Shown: piece after piece, positions 34,666-42,972 of the stretch | Numbering within the stretch: the first letter of the stretch is position 1 | Layout: each line of letters begins with the position of its first letter | Source of the DNA: UBA9926 sp018645765 | Lineage (GTDB): Bacteria; Pseudomonadota; Gammaproteobacteria; Pseudomonadales; Azotimanducaceae | Assembly: GCA_949372755.1 (NCBI GenBank) | Contig: CASIBO010000011.1 | Span: forward strand, 186,001 to 250,000 | Length of the DNA: 64,000 nt | Direction: 5' to 3' | The notes under the pieces: generated by a model | What the model was told of the DNA's origin: nothing | Seen by the model: only the letters and a program-made list of their open reading frames with translations | Database searches by the model: none | Made by a program: the position numbers and the translations under genes

Positions 34666-36105
34666 ATGGGTAAAGCAACCGGCTTTAAAGAATTCCAGCG
34701 CGAGACGGTGCCTTATCGCGATGCTGCTGCGCGGGTTCTAGACTTCAAGGAAATCTACACCGAACCCGATGATCAGCAACTCAGCACCCAGGGCGCCCGA
34801 TGCATGGATTGCGGCGTGCCGTTCTGTCAAAGCAACAACGGTTGCCCCATTTCAAATCTGATTCCAGAATGGAACGACCTGGTTTACAAAAGTCAGTGGA
34901 AAGAAGCGTTAGATCGATTGCACGAGACGAACAATTTCCCAGAATTTACCGGTCGCGTTTGTCCGGCGCCCTGCGAAGGCGCATGCGTACTTGGCATTAA
35001 TGACCCAGCCGTCACCATCAAGAACATTGAAGCTGCCATCATCGATCGCGGGTTCGAAGAAGGTTGGGTTAAGCCTGAACCGCCCGAGCAGCGAACTGGA
35101 AAGACTGTTGCGATCGTCGGCTCCGGACCCTGCGGACTTTCCGCTGCAGCACAGTTGAACAAAGCTGGGCACCAGGTCACTGTTTTCGAGCGCGCCGACC
35201 GATTGGGCGGCTTATTGATGTACGGTATTCCCAATATGAAACTCGAAAAAAACTTGATCGAGCGCCGGATACAAATCATGAGAGAGGAAGGCATCGAATT
35301 CCGGGTCAATCAAGATGTCGGGAAAACGATTAGCCCGACTGACCTGGTATCTGGTTTTGATGCCGTTTTACTCGCAACCGGTGCAACCGTTGCCCGGGAT
35401 CTGAATATTCCTGGGCGCGAGGGCGATGGTGTCCACCTTGCCATGGCCTTTTTGACCGCCAACACCAAGAGTTTGCTCGATTCAAACCTTGCTGATGGCC
35501 ACTATATCTCAGCAAAGGATAAACACGTTATTGTGATCGGCGGTGGTGACACCGGCACCGACTGCATTGGGACCTCACTGCGGCATGGCTGCAAAAGCCT
35601 GGTCAACTTCGAGCTACTACCCCAGCCACCTCAGACTCGAGCAGCGGACAACCCATGGCCACTTTGGCCGAAAATTTTTCGCGTCGATTACGGTCATGCC
35701 GAAAGCGAGACTCGGTTTGGCAGTGACCCGCGCCAATTTTCTGTACTGAGCAAATCCTTCCTGCGCGGACCAGACGGGACCCTCAAAGGGGTCATAACCG
35801 TTGACGTTGATGAGCAGCTCCAAGAGATCCCAGGCTCAGAAAGAACGTGGGCAGCCGACCTTGTTTTGTTATCTATGGGTTTTTTACAGCCAGAACATTA
35901 CCTCAATGAGTCGCTCTCGATGGACATCGACCCACGAGGCAATTTCATTGCAGACAAGACAAATTTTAGAACCAGTGTTGCCAAAGTCTATGCCGCAGCC
36001 GACTGCCGGCGGGGACAGGACCTGGTGGTGCGCGCGATTAATGAAGGTCGAGAAGCCGCAAGGGAAATTGATCGCGACTTGATGGGCTCAACAGAGCTGC
36101 CTTAG
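34666..36105 (+). CDS. gltD: Glutamate synthase small subunit
   Basis: A 479-residue FAD protein that passes NADPH electrons to GltB. The N-terminal 4Fe-4S cysteines are in CMDCGVPFCQSNNGCPISNL and CPAPCEGACVLGI. The FAD site is VAIVGSGPCGLSAAAQL, and the NADPH site is VIVIGGGDTGTDCIGTSLRH. The C-terminal second FAD segment is KVYAAADCRRGQDLVVRAI. It starts six bases after gltB, so the pair is an operon. aroB converges on it. Confidence 0.97.
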   Translation: MGKATGFKEFQRETVPYRDAAARVLDFKEIYTEPDDQQLSTQGARCMDCGVPFCQSNNGCPISNLIPEWNDLVYKSQWKEALDRLHETNNFPEFTGRVCPAPCEGACVLGINDPAVTIKNIEAAIIDRGFEEGWVKPEPPEQRTGKTVAIVGSGPCGLSAAAQLNKAGHQVTVFERADRLGGLLMYGIPNMKLEKNLIERRIQIMREEGIEFRVNQDVGKTISPTDLVSGFDAVLLATGATVARDLNIPGREGDGVHLAMAFLTANTKSLLDSNLADGHYISAKDKHVIVIGGGDTGTDCIGTSLRHGCKSLVNFELLPQPPQTRAADNPWPLWPKIFRVDYGHAESETRFGSDPRQFSVLSKSFLRGPDGTLKGVITVDVDEQLQEIPGSERTWAADLVLLSMGFLQPEHYLNESLSMDIDPRGNFIADKTNFRTSVAKVYAAADCRRGQDLVVRAINEGREAAREIDRDLMGSTELP

Positions 36106-36136
36106 GCGGCTCGGTAGGGTGCTTTAAGCTCCTGCG

Positions 36137-37234
36137 CTACGGGTTATTAAGAAAAAAAGCTAAGGTCTGCTCCAGTGCGGCCTCATCTATTTGGCTCGTC
36201 AAGTCGGCCCGGCCTAAATCCCGCAGGATCACTAAGCGCAAACCTTCGGCCGTTGCCTTTTTATCACGCCCCATTGCTTGCAGAAAATCGGCTTTTATCA
36301 AACCCTTTGGTAAAACCGTCGGGAGCGAAAAGGCCGTCAACAACCGCGCCAACTGTGCCGGCGCGGATTCAAATAAGGTCTTTGACCGGACCGAATAATC
36401 TGCCGCCATCATCAAGCCCATGGCAACCGCCTCGCCGTGCAGCACAAGGCCATAACCCGACAACGTCTCGATCGCATGTCCAAAGGTGTGTCCTAAATTT
36501 AAAAGCGCTCTTCGGCCCTGCTCTGTTTCATCAGAAGCAACGATCTCGGCTTTAATCCGACAACTCCATTCAATCATCGTCATTAAACAAGCACTATCGC
36601 GCGCCATAATGCTGTCTTGATGGGCTTGCAGCCATTGAAAGTAAGCCCAATCGGCAAGCGCTGCGTGTTTCACAATCTCTGCAAGCCCGGCCGAAAATTC
36701 TCGCGGGCTTAACGTCTTTAACGTTTCAACATCCATCACAACCATTTTTGGTTGGTGAAAGGCCCCGATCATGTTTTTACCCAGCGGGTGATTAACGGCT
36801 GTTTTACCGCCGACCGATGAGTCGACCTGCGACAACAACGTGGTGGGTACCTGGATGACCGCAACGCCTCGCTGATAAACCGCCGCTGCGAACCCGGTGA
36901 CATCGCCAACAACCCCCCCACCAAGCGCTATAAGCGTTGTTTCTCGAGTATGTCCGGCGGCCAGCAGCTTACCGATAATGGCATCGATCTGATCGAGCGT
37001 CTTATAGGCCTCCCCATCGGGCATGATGTAAACGTCAACCTTTCGGTCGCCGAGCAGCTTTTTGAGCGGCGCTAGATACAAACCCGCAACCGTTTCATTG
37101 CTGACAATAAAGATCGAATCTCCCGTCGCTGCAGCCAACACGGTTTGCTCGGAGCCGTCAGTCCCCGTCACCAGGCCCGGGCAAAAAACGATGGGGTAGC
37201 TGCGATCAGCCAGCTCAACTGTAATCGATTTCAT
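36137..37234 (-). CDS. aroB: 3-dehydroquinate synthase
   Basis: About 365 residues. The enzyme converts DAHP to 3-dehydroquinate using NAD+ and zinc. NAD-binding GGGVVGDVTGFAAAVYQRG, the substrate segment QVPTTLLSQVDSSVGGKTAV with NHPLGKNMIGAFHQP, and the metal histidines in LNLGHTFGHAIE are all present. The ATG at 37234 overlaps the aroK stop (ATGA), which favours it over the GTG at 37249. It is the last gene of the pilMNOPQ-aroK-aroB group. Confidence 0.96.
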   Translation of the reverse strand: MKSITVELADRSYPIVFCPGLVTGTDGSEQTVLAAATGDSIFIVSNETVAGLYLAPLKKLLGDRKVDVYIMPDGEAYKTLDQIDAIIGKLLAAGHTRETTLIALGGGVVGDVTGFAAAVYQRGVAVIQVPTTLLSQVDSSVGGKTAVNHPLGKNMIGAFHQPKMVVMDVETLKTLSPREFSAGLAEIVKHAALADWAYFQWLQAHQDSIMARDSACLMTMIEWSCRIKAEIVASDETEQGRRALLNLGHTFGHAIETLSGYGLVLHGEAVAMGLMMAADYSVRSKTLFESAPAQLARLLTAFSLPTVLPKGLIKADFLQAMGRDKKATAEGLRLVILRDLGRADLTSQIDEAALEQTLAFFLNNP

Positions 37235-37773
37235 TCTGCTGTAATCCACTCTTGGCTTTGAAGTCTCGCAAGCATCGCCTCAATCATTTTCTTTCCGGGC
37301 CGATTATCAACGGGCATCGTCACATCAGCAACTTCCTGATAAAGCGGATCCCGGGTGCGCTGGAGCTCTTGAAAGAAGGCCCTGCGATCAACATTTTGAA
37401 GCAACGGCCTTTTACGATCATCCGCGGTTCGTTTAAGCTGCGTTTCAATATCTGGCTTGAGGTAAATCACAAGGCCTCGGGTTGCCAAAACGTGCCTGTT
37501 TTCTGGCCGCAGTACCGCGCCCCCCCCCGTCGCCAAGACGAGACCCGGTTGATGAGAAAGGCTCTCAAGCGTTTTCGATTCTCGATCCCGGAAAGCGGGC
37601 TCGCCTTCGACTTCAAAAATAAGCCGAACACTTACTCCGGTTGTTTTTTCGATCTCGTGATCTGTGTCTACGAATCGTAGACCCAATCGCTTTGCCAGCA
37701 ACTTACCGAGCGTTGTCTTCCCGGAAGCCATCGGTCCTATCAAGAAAATATTAGCGTGCTGACGCAGTTCCAT
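37231..37773 (-). CDS. aroK: Shikimate kinase
   Basis: A 180-residue kinase that phosphorylates shikimate at O3. It has Walker A GPMASGKTTLGK, the shikimate site FVDTDHEIEK, the LATGGGAVLRPENR glycine motif, and the LID RTADDRKRPLL. The glycine motif is encoded by a run of nine G on the coding strand (37520-37528), a possible slippage point, but the frame is intact. The order pilQ-aroK-aroB is conserved in many gammaproteobacteria. Confidence 0.95.
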   Translation of the reverse strand: MELRQHANIFLIGPMASGKTTLGKLLAKRLGLRFVDTDHEIEKTTGVSVRLIFEVEGEPAFRDRESKTLESLSHQPGLVLATGGGAVLRPENRHVLATRGLVIYLKPDIETQLKRTADDRKRPLLQNVDRRAFFQELQRTRDPLYQEVADVTMPVDNRPGKKMIEAMLARLQSQEWITAE

Positions 37774-37787
37774 TGGATGCAGACTGG

Positions 37788-39881
37788 TTATCGAACGCGG
37801 TCGCCAGATTCACGAATGATCTTAGGCGTAATGAAAATCAAGAGTTCATCTTTATCTTTTGTGCGCGCTGAATTACGAAACAATCGGCCAACCAGCGGCA
37901 AGTTTCCTAAAACCGGCGTCTTCAACTGAATCAAATCGGTTCTCGTTTGGTACAGCCCACCCAGCACAACGGTTTCTCCATCACTGACGATCACTTTCGT
38001 TTGAATGCTCTCGATATCGATCGCCGGTGGGCCGCCTGGAGTTGGATCTCCACGAGAATTATTCGTCACATCGAGCTCTAATATAATCCGGTCATCGGCC
38101 GTAATTTGCGGCGTGACGGTCAACCCAACCGTTGCATTTACAAATGCCGTCGCAGTCGCGCCCCCACCGGTATCGGACTGATACGGGATCTGACTGCCCG
38201 AGTTGACTGTCGCAGAACTTTTGTCGGAAGTAATGATGGTTGGCCTTGAAACCGTCTCGCCCATCCCTTCGCTTTCAAAAAGCTGTAGCTCTAAATCCAA
38301 CAGCAAATCATTATTCACGAGACCAAAGGCAATCCCGCCGGTCTTGCCCGAGCCTGTACCCAGATCCACAATCAGGTTCTCAGAGGGCGCGCCACCTAAG
38401 GTCTCCATAGAACTACCGTACTGAATGCCGTTTGGGCTATCACCCCAGGAAATATTGCCAGCCGTTCCCCAGCGGATGCCAGCTTCTCGCTTAAAGCTAT
38501 CGCTCGCCTTCACAATGCGTGCTTCGATCATGACCTGCCTGACGGGGATATCGAGCTGATTCAAAAGTGTTCTGAGCTGCGCAATCCGACTGGGTGTTTC
38601 AGTCACAATAATGGCATTGGTGCGATCATCAACCAGAATCGACCCCCGATCCGATACAACCCCAGCAGATGTTTCGCCAGTGTTATTTTGATCGTCGTTT
38701 CCCTGAGAGGAAAATAAAGCAACAATGTCGGATGCATTGGCATATTTCACTTTAATGAGCTCAGTCCGCAGCGGCGCAAGCTCAGCGATCTCTTGCTCGT
38801 TCTCGAGTTGGGCGCGTTCCTGGTCGGCCAATTCTGCTGCCGGGGCTACTAACAAAACGTTCCCTTGAACGCGCTTATCCAGGCCCTTCGTTTTTAAAAC
38901 AATATCCAACGCTTGATCCCAAGGAACATCCTTTAATCGCAGCGTAATTGCACCCGCGACTGCATCGCTCGCGACAAGGTTCAGGTTGGCAAAATCAGCA
39001 ACGATTTGCAGAATGGCTCGAATCTCGATGTTCTGAAAGTTTAAGGACAACTTATCGCCCTCATACAAAAAGTTTTTCCTGCGAGGCCCACCTGTATCGA
39101 CCTCCTCGACAACCGGCTTCACCTCAAGCACAAAACCCTGATCTGACTGATACGCAAGGTAATCAAACTGACCACTCGGCAGCACTTCTATCACCGCTTG
39201 ATCACCTTGCTGATAAACCTCAATGACCTCAACGGGCGTCGCAAAATCCGTCACATCCAGTTGTTGAACGAGGGCCGGCGCAACGATTGTGTCTGGCATC
39301 GTCAGCACGATGCTGCCGCCAACCTGATCCAAGTCAACCGTCACATTCGGCTCACTCAAGGCGATAATAACCCGGCCTTCACCCTCTGAGCCCCGCCTAA
39401 AATCGACATTATCGACACGGGAACCTGACTGTCGGCCGGCCTCAGAACGGGCGCCGCTGGCCGATCGCGGGCTCGAGTCCAAATCACGCCCAACAGACAA
39501 TTGTAGCGTGCTACCCCGAACTTGGGCGCTATAGCCCACCAGTTCAGACAGGGCAATAATAATTCGAGTCCGGTCCTGCGTCTCTAAAACGGTCATGTTT
39601 TGCGCGTTGCCCGAACCAAGGCTGTGGTATTTACTGGCAAGACCGCTACTCACGCCCATCAAATCCAGTGAAATCCGCGCAGGTTCAGCAATTGCGTAGC
39701 CCGTGGGCTCTGGTGGCACCCCATCGAAGGTCAAGGTGATCTCCGTCCGGTCACCGCCAGCCATCGAGAACGCAACGTCCTGAAGCTCAACTGCTAGTAC
39801 GCTGGCTGATATAAAATGGAGCATCATCAGCACAACGCTCGCTATGAGCCGTCGTTGGTGTGGCATCATTTTGCTGTTCAT
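37788..39881 (-). CDS. pilQ: Type IV pilus secretin
   Basis: About 697 residues forming the outer membrane pore for the pilus fibre. There is a signal peptide (to ASVLAVE). Two AMIN-type domains lie in the first third (VELQDVAFSMAGGDRTEITL near the start). An STN/secretin N-terminal region follows, with LSLNFQNIEIRAILQIVADF and LRLKDVPWDQALDIVLKTKG. The C-terminal secretin domain has RQVMIEARIVKASD, VPVLGNLPLVGRLFR and LLIFITPKII. The ATG at 39881 is placed at the signal peptide. It is downstream of pilP by 16 bp. Confidence 0.95.
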   Translation of the reverse strand: MNSKMMPHQRRLIASVVLMMLHFISASVLAVELQDVAFSMAGGDRTEITLTFDGVPPEPTGYAIAEPARISLDLMGVSSGLASKYHSLGSGNAQNMTVLETQDRTRIIIALSELVGYSAQVRGSTLQLSVGRDLDSSPRSASGARSEAGRQSGSRVDNVDFRRGSEGEGRVIIALSEPNVTVDLDQVGGSIVLTMPDTIVAPALVQQLDVTDFATPVEVIEVYQQGDQAVIEVLPSGQFDYLAYQSDQGFVLEVKPVVEEVDTGGPRRKNFLYEGDKLSLNFQNIEIRAILQIVADFANLNLVASDAVAGAITLRLKDVPWDQALDIVLKTKGLDKRVQGNVLLVAPAAELADQERAQLENEQEIAELAPLRTELIKVKYANASDIVALFSSQGNDDQNNTGETSAGVVSDRGSILVDDRTNAIIVTETPSRIAQLRTLLNQLDIPVRQVMIEARIVKASDSFKREAGIRWGTAGNISWGDSPNGIQYGSSMETLGGAPSENLIVDLGTGSGKTGGIAFGLVNNDLLLDLELQLFESEGMGETVSRPTIITSDKSSATVNSGSQIPYQSDTGGGATATAFVNATVGLTVTPQITADDRIILELDVTNNSRGDPTPGGPPAIDIESIQTKVIVSDGETVVLGGLYQTRTDLIQLKTPVLGNLPLVGRLFRNSARTKDKDELLIFITPKIIRESGDRVR

Positions 39882-39897
39882 AACAATCCTTACCGCG

Positions 39898-40449
39898 TTA
39901 GCCTTCTGAAGTCCCAATGAGCTCAATGGTTCTTGGCCGTAACAACCAACCACCACCGCCATTGCTGACAATTTCCACAAGCTCTAATCGAGTCTCTTCA
40001 ATCTTCTCAATCCGGCCCCACTGGGTACCCAAATAAGCCCCCACACCGACCTGATGCACCACACCCTCGCCATCTTTTATGAGCCCGAAATACTGCCCAC
40101 GAAGCTCAAGGGAACCGACCAATTGCAACGTTGCGAGATTCATCTCTTCTAAATAACTTCTCACATGGTCTGCAGGCGGGCGAATCGAACCCGGCGGCGG
40201 CGTATCGACTCGGCTTGCAATAACCAATGGCGCTTGAAACGGGCTTCTGAGATTCGCCGCACCATATTTAAAGGACTCGTAGGGCTTAAATTCGGGAAGC
40301 GGCTGAACCGGCCGAACCGGCTCGGCTGCGACTTCATCGAAAAAGCCGCGCAAATCGGAGAACTCATTGCTGTCTGAACACCCGGCGAGTAGGGCTAGCA
40401 CCAGGCCAAACGGCACGGCCTGCGTCAAAAGCGGGGCTTGAATTTTCAT
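39898..40449 (-). CDS. pilP: Type IV pilus assembly lipoprotein PilP
   Basis: A 183-residue inner membrane lipoprotein with lipobox LLAGCSDS. It links the PilMNO platform to the secretin PilQ. The C-terminal beta domain is recognisable in LVGSLELRGQYFGLIKDGEG followed by HQVGVGAYLGTQWGRI. Its ATG overlaps the pilO stop by four bases. Confidence 0.93.
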   Translation of the reverse strand: MKIQAPLLTQAVPFGLVLALLAGCSDSNEFSDLRGFFDEVAAEPVRPVQPLPEFKPYESFKYGAANLRSPFQAPLVIASRVDTPPPGSIRPPADHVRSYLEEMNLATLQLVGSLELRGQYFGLIKDGEGVVHQVGVGAYLGTQWGRIEKIEETRLELVEIVSNGGGGWLLRPRTIELIGTSEG

Positions 40450-41090
40450 TTCGTAACGCCATCTTTATACCGGTAGGTCTTGGCCGTAATGCCCATTATC
40501 AGAAGCTTCCCCTGTTCCGCGCCACCACCACCCTGCGGGGTAATTTCAAAGTCATGGAGGGTCACGATTCTAGACAAATCTGCAACGTCACTCACAAAAG
40601 CCCCTAAATCATGGTAGCCCCCAACCACTTCCATTCGGATGGGTTTTTCAACGTAGTACTCAAGGACCCGTTCTGGCTGCAGATCAATTTTATTGAAGAC
40701 CAATCCATTATTGGAGCCAACCGTTGAGATATCTTCTATTAAACCAGGGATCTCGGTGTCCAATGGCAGTTGGCTTAAAATTTTCTGGAAGCTGGCTTCC
40801 ATTTCCTTCGCCTGCAGCCGATACCCTTCCAAGTTCGACGCTTGAGCATATTTTTCTCGGTAACTTGTTTTCAGGCTTGTTTCTTCTGCACCCGCTTTCG
40901 CAAGGTCCTGTTGCAGATCCGTGACGAGGAAAAAGTAGCCTGCCGCAAGGATAAGAACGAAGACCCCCAGCGCCGTAATCACTTTAATGGGGGTAGGCCA
41001 AAGCCCGGCGCTATTAACGTCTAAATCACTTAGATCGATTTCGCTTAAATCGATGTTGTTGAGCTTATCGATGGTATCTTTTAGCGCCAT
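40446..41090 (-). CDS. pilO: Type IV pilus alignment protein PilO
   Basis: A 214-residue inner membrane protein with a short cytosolic N-terminus, one transmembrane helix (about 37-55, VITALGVFVLILAAGYFFLV), a coiled-coil region and a ferredoxin-like periplasmic domain (VEKPIRMEVVGGYHDLGAFV). It pairs with PilN in the alignment complex. The start shares its A with the pilN stop (TGATG). Confidence 0.93.
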   Translation of the reverse strand: MALKDTIDKLNNIDLSEIDLSDLDVNSAGLWPTPIKVITALGVFVLILAAGYFFLVTDLQQDLAKAGAEETSLKTSYREKYAQASNLEGYRLQAKEMEASFQKILSQLPLDTEIPGLIEDISTVGSNNGLVFNKIDLQPERVLEYYVEKPIRMEVVGGYHDLGAFVSDVADLSRIVTLHDFEITPQGGGGAEQGKLLIMGITAKTYRYKDGVTK

Positions 41091-41659
41091 CAGTTGCCCT
41101 CCGCACCGGCGCTGGGCGCGCTGACTTTAACCGAGAGTGCAAACCGACTCGCCTCAGGGCCCGCCTGCGGGAAGGCGTTGATACTGGTTACATTACCGCC
41201 GGTGAACCATAAGGATTGATCGAAAGCTCGAAGCTGATCCGAGATCCGGCTATTGTCTTCGGCAACACCCGTCACCGCAATGTCGGCGCCTCGGAGCGTT
41301 AGGCGCTCAAAAAACACGTTACCGGACAACTGGCGCGCTAATTCATCAAACAACCGTACACTAACCGGTCGATTACCCTGAAGCTCTTGGATCACCCGCA
41401 TCCGATCCAATAGCTCTTTGCGTTTTTTCAGCAAGACTCTGATTTCTGCAATGCGCGCATCCAGACCTTCAATTTCCGACGCGATAACCGCAACCCGAGC
41501 TTTCTGAGTATCAATTGCAGACTCGTAAACACGCCACGCACCCACCAGCAATAACACCGCAACCAGCCCCACTGCCGCCAAAGCATTCAGGAATTCTCGC
41601 TGCAATCGATCGCGCCGCTTTTGGCGCCAAGGCAACAAATTAATTTTCAAATTCACCAT
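41090..41659 (-). CDS. pilN: Type IV pilus assembly protein PilN
   Basis: About 189 residues. The conserved cytosolic peptide NLLPWRQKRR near the N-terminus binds PilM. One transmembrane helix follows at about 22-42, then a coiled coil and a ferredoxin-like fold. The start at 41659 is chosen so that the chain begins MVNLKINLLPW, the normal family start; a start at 41671 is possible. Confidence 0.93.
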   Translation of the reverse strand: MVNLKINLLPWRQKRRDRLQREFLNALAAVGLVAVLLLVGAWRVYESAIDTQKARVAVIASEIEGLDARIAEIRVLLKKRKELLDRMRVIQELQGNRPVSVRLFDELARQLSGNVFFERLTLRGADIAVTGVAEDNSRISDQLRAFDQSLWFTGGNVTSINAFPQAGPEASRFALSVKVSAPSAGAEGN

Positions 41660-41703
41660 GAATTCGTCCAAGACCGGGCATCTGCCGGTCGTTTAACTAT
41701 GGT

Positions 41704-42777
41704 TCAATCAAAGCTTCGCATTGCTAAGCCACAGGCAATCATCATTGACGGGGCATCTTTCATCAGCCTATCCGCATCCACACGATCATTAATCCTCATA
41801 TTGTCAAACGGATTTGCAACACTACAGGGTGTGCCTAATCGCGTTTCGATAAGCGTGTCTAGACCTGCTAAATTCGCTGTTCCGCCCGCTAAAACGATTC
41901 GATCAACATCATTGTAGGTCGTGCCCGAGTAAAAAAACTGCAGGGACCGCATGATCTGTTGCAACAAAGCTTCTTTGAATGGGTTGAGCACTGTTTCTTC
42001 ATAGTCATCCGGCAGTCCACCAAATTTCTTGGCTTTCCCGGCCTCCGCAGCAGTCAGGTCATACTTTCGCTGAATGTCATCGGTTAACTGTTTCCCACCA
42101 AAACTTTGTTCACGGGTATACAGGACTTGAGTACCGGACACGACCGAAAGCGTGGTCATATCTGCACCAATATCCAGGATTGCCAAAACATCCGGCACCC
42201 CAAGGGCCGGATCCCGGGTAAACAACTCTAAATCCAAGGCAATTGCCCGCTGCACGCAGTGGGCTTCGATGTCAATCACCTCAGGAGTCAGACCCGATAA
42301 CTCCAGCGCCGCTTGCCGAGACTCAATATGCTCTTGCCGACACGCCGCAATCAAAACATCGACCATGTCTTCTGATCGAGCGGTTGCCTCTAAAACCTGA
42401 AAGTCTAAGGCAACCTCATCTAATGGATACGGAATATATTGATCCGCATCCATGAGCAATTGTTCCTCGATTTGATTTTCTTTAAGGGACGCGGGCACCT
42501 CGATGGTTTTTGTGATGACTGCGGATCCGGCCACAGCAACCGCCGCCGCTTTTGATTTAAATTGAGTCGACGCTTGCAGGCGTTTAATTGCCTCGGCCAC
42601 AGCCGCCACATCGACGATATTTTGTTCAACGACTGTGTTTTCAGGCAGTGGTTCGACGCCATAGCTCTCAACGACATAGCCGCCATCACCACCACTGAGC
42701 TCAAGTAGCTTGATCGCTGAAGCGCTAATATCAAGCCCAACCAAACCGAGCTTTCGACCGCCAAAAAGGTTCAACAT
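41704..42777 (-). CDS. pilM: Type IV pilus assembly ATPase-like protein PilM
   Basis: A 357-residue actin-like cytosolic protein that binds the PilN tail. The phosphate loops are GLVGLDISASAIKLLEL at the start and AILDIGADMTTLSVV in the middle, and the adenosine motif is IVLAGGTANLAGLD. The segment EQLLMDADQYIPYPLDEVAL is typical of PilM. It heads the pil operon and diverges from mrcA across 195 bp, which should hold both promoters. Confidence 0.95.
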   Translation of the reverse strand: MLNLFGGRKLGLVGLDISASAIKLLELSGGDGGYVVESYGVEPLPENTVVEQNIVDVAAVAEAIKRLQASTQFKSKAAAVAVAGSAVITKTIEVPASLKENQIEEQLLMDADQYIPYPLDEVALDFQVLEATARSEDMVDVLIAACRQEHIESRQAALELSGLTPEVIDIEAHCVQRAIALDLELFTRDPALGVPDVLAILDIGADMTTLSVVSGTQVLYTREQSFGGKQLTDDIQRKYDLTAAEAGKAKKFGGLPDDYEETVLNPFKEALLQQIMRSLQFFYSGTTYNDVDRIVLAGGTANLAGLDTLIETRLGTPCSVANPFDNMRINDRVDADRLMKDAPSMMIACGLAMRSFD

Positions 42778-42972
42778 TGTTTTTCCTGAACAACCGACAC
42801 GCCAGCGGCCTCCCTATGACCTACTATTGCCTACTCAGTATCACTCAAAAGGCTCGAATAAACTATACTCACTCGCGCTGGGCAGTCATAATTGCAGCGG
42901 TTTCAGTGACTCCAGGGTGGTAATTGAACGATCACAAGGGCTTAATTCTCAAACTTTCATCATAGCAACGCC

